Shown here piece after piece: positions 60,231 through 64,000 of a stretch of 64,000 nucleotides of DNA. Position 1 is the stretch's first letter; the number at the start of each line of letters is the position of its first letter. The translations under genes and the position numbers were made by a program. Origin of the DNA: Torreya grandis (lineage: Eukaryota; Streptophyta; Pinopsida; Cupressales; Taxaceae); the NCBI GenBank assembly GCA_037957365.1, contig JARHVA010004251.1:159001-223000 (forward strand). The letters are read 5' to 3'. The notes under the pieces are model-generated. The model was given only the letters and a program-made list of their open reading frames with translations. It searched no databases and had not been told where the DNA came from.

Positions 60231-60560
60231 AAGACACTTATCTCAATAAAAAAAATAGCAAGAATAAAGATAACGTAAATAAGTGGAAAGTTATATCTAT
60301 TTGGAATATTTATCTCAGAAAATATTATCGAGAATAAAAATAACATAAAGTATTGTAAAGTTATATCTTAAGGTGAATTAAAAAAGATGCATATAAAAAT
60401 CAATGACTTGAATGGCTAAATCTTGTCCTTCTATTTGGAACATTTATCTAGGAAAGAATTATCAAGAATAAAAATAACATAAAGTATTGGAAAGTTATAT
60501 CTTAAGGTGAATTAATAAAAAAGTGCAGATAGAATTTACTGACATAAATGCTTAAATATT
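60231..60560. repeat. 134-bp tandem repeat
   Basis: TTGGAATATTTATCTCAG (60301) and TTGGAACATTTATCTAGG (60435), each followed by AAGAATAAAAATAACATAAA-like sequence and AAAGTTATATCTTAAGGTGA. A shortened first copy starts at about 60231 (ACACTTATCTCAATAA). Confidence 0.85.
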
Positions 60561-61028
60561 GTCCTATAAAATAAATACATTTATATCGTTTTACTTATCC
60601 ACACCAAATGAACAAAACTCGATGTTTGATGAAATATTTATTTACTCACTTTGTGACATTTGTTAGGGTTTAAAAAATCACTTTAAAGGAAGAGATATTA
60701 AATAATTATAAATCATACTTAAGGGATCAATAAATTTCAAATAATACATCATTAATTTTATAAAATACACGAAAAAATGAGTGGATTGGTATTATATTTC
60801 AAAATAAGACTTCATATAGATTATTGTGGATTGAGAGGAGTTCATAATAACTTTAAATAAATTAAATATCAATAAAGTAAATAAAGGTTTTAGATATTAA
60901 CTTTTCAAAAAAAAATATAAAGTATCACAAGCAATATAATGGGCACTCAAATGACATAACACAAGACCATTACATAATTAAAGTTTTCAAAGAAGAAGTT
61001 GATATCAGATGGTCATCTAACTTGTTTC

Positions 61029-61400
61029 CTAAACCACCAACACTAGGAGGAGTTGTATCAAGTGTTGACTCCTATCTATTTTTATTGGTTGCTTTGTGTT
61101 TGTATTCTTATTATTTTTGTCTAGATAGATAAATTTCAAAGGCCAATTGAGAAAAAATTCCTTGTTGTTGAGCCACCCACCCATTAGGGTTGGGGAAAGA
61201 GTGACCAAGCTCATCACCATCTCCATTGTTTTATCTAGGCTAAGGATGTTGAGAACATGGCAAGAAATTTTACCACCTACTTCTTTAGAATGCCCTACCA
61301 TGACCTCTGTGTCCATAGTTTTGTAAGGGATGCCATCAATAGGGCAAGTTTGGAGGAACCTAACCAATAGAACATGAGGAACTTCAGCAATGGTCCAAAA
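61029..61400 (-). pseudogene. Unidentified coding relic
   Basis: An open frame of 112 codons from a TTG at 61367 that is also open upstream (TIAEVPHVLLVRFLQTCPID). It includes KTMDTEVMVGHSKEVGGKIS and LSPTLMGGWLNNKEFFLNWP. No ATG in a sensible place and no known domain. Possibly part of a decayed element between here and 63 kb. Confidence 0.35.
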
Positions 61401-63190
61401 TAGAATGTAAGTTTTCCACCGCCAATCAAATATTCTATGCTTCTAAAATTTTATCTAAAGTATTCAACAATATATATGACTAAAACATTGTTACAAACAA
61501 AAAAGTAATTGTATGTATAAATATGGTCAAAGATAACGTTATTCCTTTATTTCCATAATGAAAAAATAATTTCAAAATGAAATGTATTATAAATTAAATT
61601 TCATTATGCAATTTTCATGGCCAAATTCACTAGAAGCATCATTTTCCATAAGAAAAACTTATGAAGAAATGATTAAATGACTCGAGTGTGAATCCATCTC
61701 TAGATTAATTGAGCACGTTGACATAACCAAAAAATATTTTTTGGAGACTTAAGTTACTATTACAATAACCATAAATAGTACGAAACCCTTAAGTACATAA
61801 GCCTTAGTCACCAACAAGAAAACCTTGATAAAGGATACACCAAAGAAAATGTTCCTTCTTAGGCTCAGTGTGGTCTTTCGAGAGATTGGAAAACCTTCAA
61901 GTCCACATAACCTCAGAAGAATGAAATTTTGAGCAAGAAATCAAAGCATCAAACTAAAACATATATGGATAAAGTATCTAATAACTAGTTCAAGGTTTTT
62001 ACTAATGGAAGGGAGGCTTAATTTACCACTTCCAGTCTTTTCCACCACCTAGTTAGTGATTGAAAATCGGTCTTTTGGAGATGTGCCTCTGAGATCACCT
62101 TGTAAATCTCACTGATAGATTCAAGTTCACCATTGTGGAGGTTATATTTTTCCTTGAGAGAATAATAGGGATACCAATATTTAGGAAATTTAAAAAAAAA
62201 AGGTTAACAACAACCTTAATTCACCTTTTAATTACCCAACTACTTTTGACACAAGGGACCATAGAAAAGGGTACAACATAGTAACTAAAAATTGGGGACC
62301 ACCAAAGGGAGTGAAATTTTATAAAGAGGATAAACTTGAAACTATCCCCATCCCAAATGAGATATGGCTTAATTAGCTCCCAAGTTTTTTCGATATGTAA
62401 TTAGAAAAAAAAGTGCCAACAATTTTGACTTTCAAAAGGCAAATGGGGAGGGGATGCCATGACTATAGAAATGTTTTCTTCCATAAAGAGTACCTTTAGA
62501 GATTAAATTATCTATAATAATAGTCCAAGACATATATCCTTTAAGAGATCAAATAACTCACTTCATATAGAGGGTTTAGCCTTGGATTTGGAGATCAAGA
62601 AGGCTAAGTCATCTTTCCTCTTTGGGCCTACAAAAAATGTCCCATAAACCCATGTGGAATCCTTTAGAATATTTAGAATATGCCTAGAGGAAGTCCCTAA
62701 GGAGTCATCCTAACTTATAAAAATCCACCTTTGAGAGTGCCCAACAAGAAGAGTAATAAACATGGGTAGTTATGAGGACTTTAAAACACACCTATAACTA
62801 ACTAAACAAGCATATAGGTTCAATCACCCAAAAGGAAATCCTATTATCCACCTTCCAAGTCACCTAAAATAAAAAAGAGATGCCAAGAAATTTTATTGCT
62901 CCCCAGGTTATATCCATTTCCATTTAAATTCTTCAAACAACTATGGCATGGGAAAGTTTACATTATTTTTGGTTTAAGGGTAATTACCAGATGCATAAAC
63001 AATTAAAACAAAGGCACAAGACATATCTATGAAATATTAGTCAAAAAAGGAAATTAAATCTATCTTATGGATGAAAATAGGAATAAATTAAATAATTAAA
63101 TGACTAAAGAAGGAAAAAATAATGAAAATAAAAATAAGGCTATAATCTAACACACCTAATTTTTTGTCTTTAATTTCTAACACATCTAAG
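61401..63190. other. No gene recognised
   Basis: Minus-strand patches such as IIDNLISKGTLYGRKHFYSH (about 62460-62530) and AHLQKTDFQSL...RWWKRLEV (about 62030-62090) look formerly coding, perhaps LINE-related, but no motif is secure. Confidence 0.3.
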
Positions 63191-63199
63191 TTTTGTCTA

Positions 63200-64000
63200 T
63201 TATTTGTTTAGTAGCCCTGAGTATTAAAGTATTGGCCTTGAGTGTTAATGGATTGATATCCCTAAAGAACTGATGTTTTCTATCTTTTAATTGCAACCAA
63301 CTCATTAGAGAATCTCTTTAGCATACCTTTTACTTCATCAAGTTCTTTTGAAACCTAATATTAGGGGGCTAACAAATGAATCTTGGTTAATCAGTTCATA
63401 AGTGGAGTAGGAAAAGAAGTGGGACATTGGATAAGATTGTAAATCTCTGGGAAGAGTGTCATAGTTATTCTAGGGGCTAGCTTTCCTATTTGAATTAATT
63501 TATTTTTTTCTAGGATATCCATCTCATAACTAATAGGAAGAGTAGTTACACCCATATACTAAATCATTATGGCTATGTTCAAATTTAATTCTTTTTGGAA
63601 ATATAAAAAGGCAATATTTGGTAAGGGGATTACATTAGGTGGTATCCTCTACCAATTCTTTTTTAACTTCAAGTTGAAGTCTTAGATAGTATTCATATGT
63701 TCCCTCTTGATGGTGGTTAATTGTTCAAGCAGATATAGGTTATCACTCATTTCCTTAAAGTAGTTGTATATGAGAGATCCTTATTCATACTAATTATTTA
63801 TAGATGTGGGAAACATGTTATTGTACTAGTATAATGCTCTACTCTTGAAGGAAACCTCAAGCAACCTAAGGGATACATTAGCATCTCAATGTGATTAATT
63901 TAATATAAATTTAACACATCATGGATATGATCTAGAGGAGTGGTTGGACATTTGTTGGTGAATAAAGGGAGTGATTTGAGTGCATCTCTTGAGATCTTAA
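63200..64000 (-). pseudogene. gag relic of a fourth Ty3/gypsy element, cut by window edge
   Basis: The minus strand reads DANVSLRLLEVSFKSRALYW (63830-63890, capsid helix with the usual R-A-L-x-W), then SLIYNYFKEMSDNLYLLEQL, TIKREHMNTI and FNLKLKKNW (63660-63780). LNLNIAIMIQYMGVTTLPIS, MDILEKNKLIQIGKLAPRI and LFPEIYNLIQCPTSF continue to about 63430, a typical Ty3/gypsy capsid C-terminal half. TAG/TAA stand at likely Gln positions. The gag start lies beyond 64000. Confidence 0.75.

Overview
The window reads as a plant nuclear, transposon-dominated stretch with no intact gene. It is AT-rich except for the first 4 kb, and it contains Ty3/gypsy LTR elements (one with the second RNase H typical of the plant Tat lineage), LINE relics, a palindromic satellite and microsatellites. 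Almost every coding trace is broken by stops and frameshifts. A large seed-plant genome with slow turnover is likely. A gymnosperm is possible, but I cannot fix the species.

Layout. 1-4045: 5' half of a minus-strand Ty3/gypsy element (gag, leader, primer-binding site, 1.59-kb LTR), more GC-rich and probably younger than the rest. 4690-5220: unidentified minus-strand coding relic. 5757-7870: array of inverted-motif repeats built round a perfect 20-bp palindrome. 9700-12840: minus-strand coding relic with a Lys/Glu/Gln-rich part and an in-frame 69-bp duplication. 14050-15896 and 31130-32660: two plus-strand coding relics of unknown family that flank a 15.2-kb Tat-type Ty3/gypsy element (15897-31121, minus strand). 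That element has both 1203-bp LTRs, a polypurine tract, a TATA box, gag, protease, RT, two RNase H domains and integrase.

33.8-43 kb: AT-rich DNA with microsatellites and a heavily decayed third minus-strand Ty3/gypsy element (gag 41.4-42.4 kb, protease about 40.8 kb, integrase 36.7-37.3 kb). 43.4-56.6 kb: three members of one LINE family, two plus-strand C-terminal copies sharing endpoints and one minus-strand copy that still shows RT motifs, separated by AT-rich DNA and small coding relics. 57-63 kb: AT-rich sequence with a 134-bp tandem repeat. 63.2-64 kb: gag relic of another minus-strand Ty3/gypsy element that runs off the right edge.

The elements do not act together as a pathway. What recurs is (a) clusters of ACCGACGTCGGT-like palindromes in the non-coding parts of two gypsy elements, spaced alternately about 18 and 21-23 bp in the first, and (b) decay of Gln codons to TAG/TAA, as expected from deamination of methylated cytosine.
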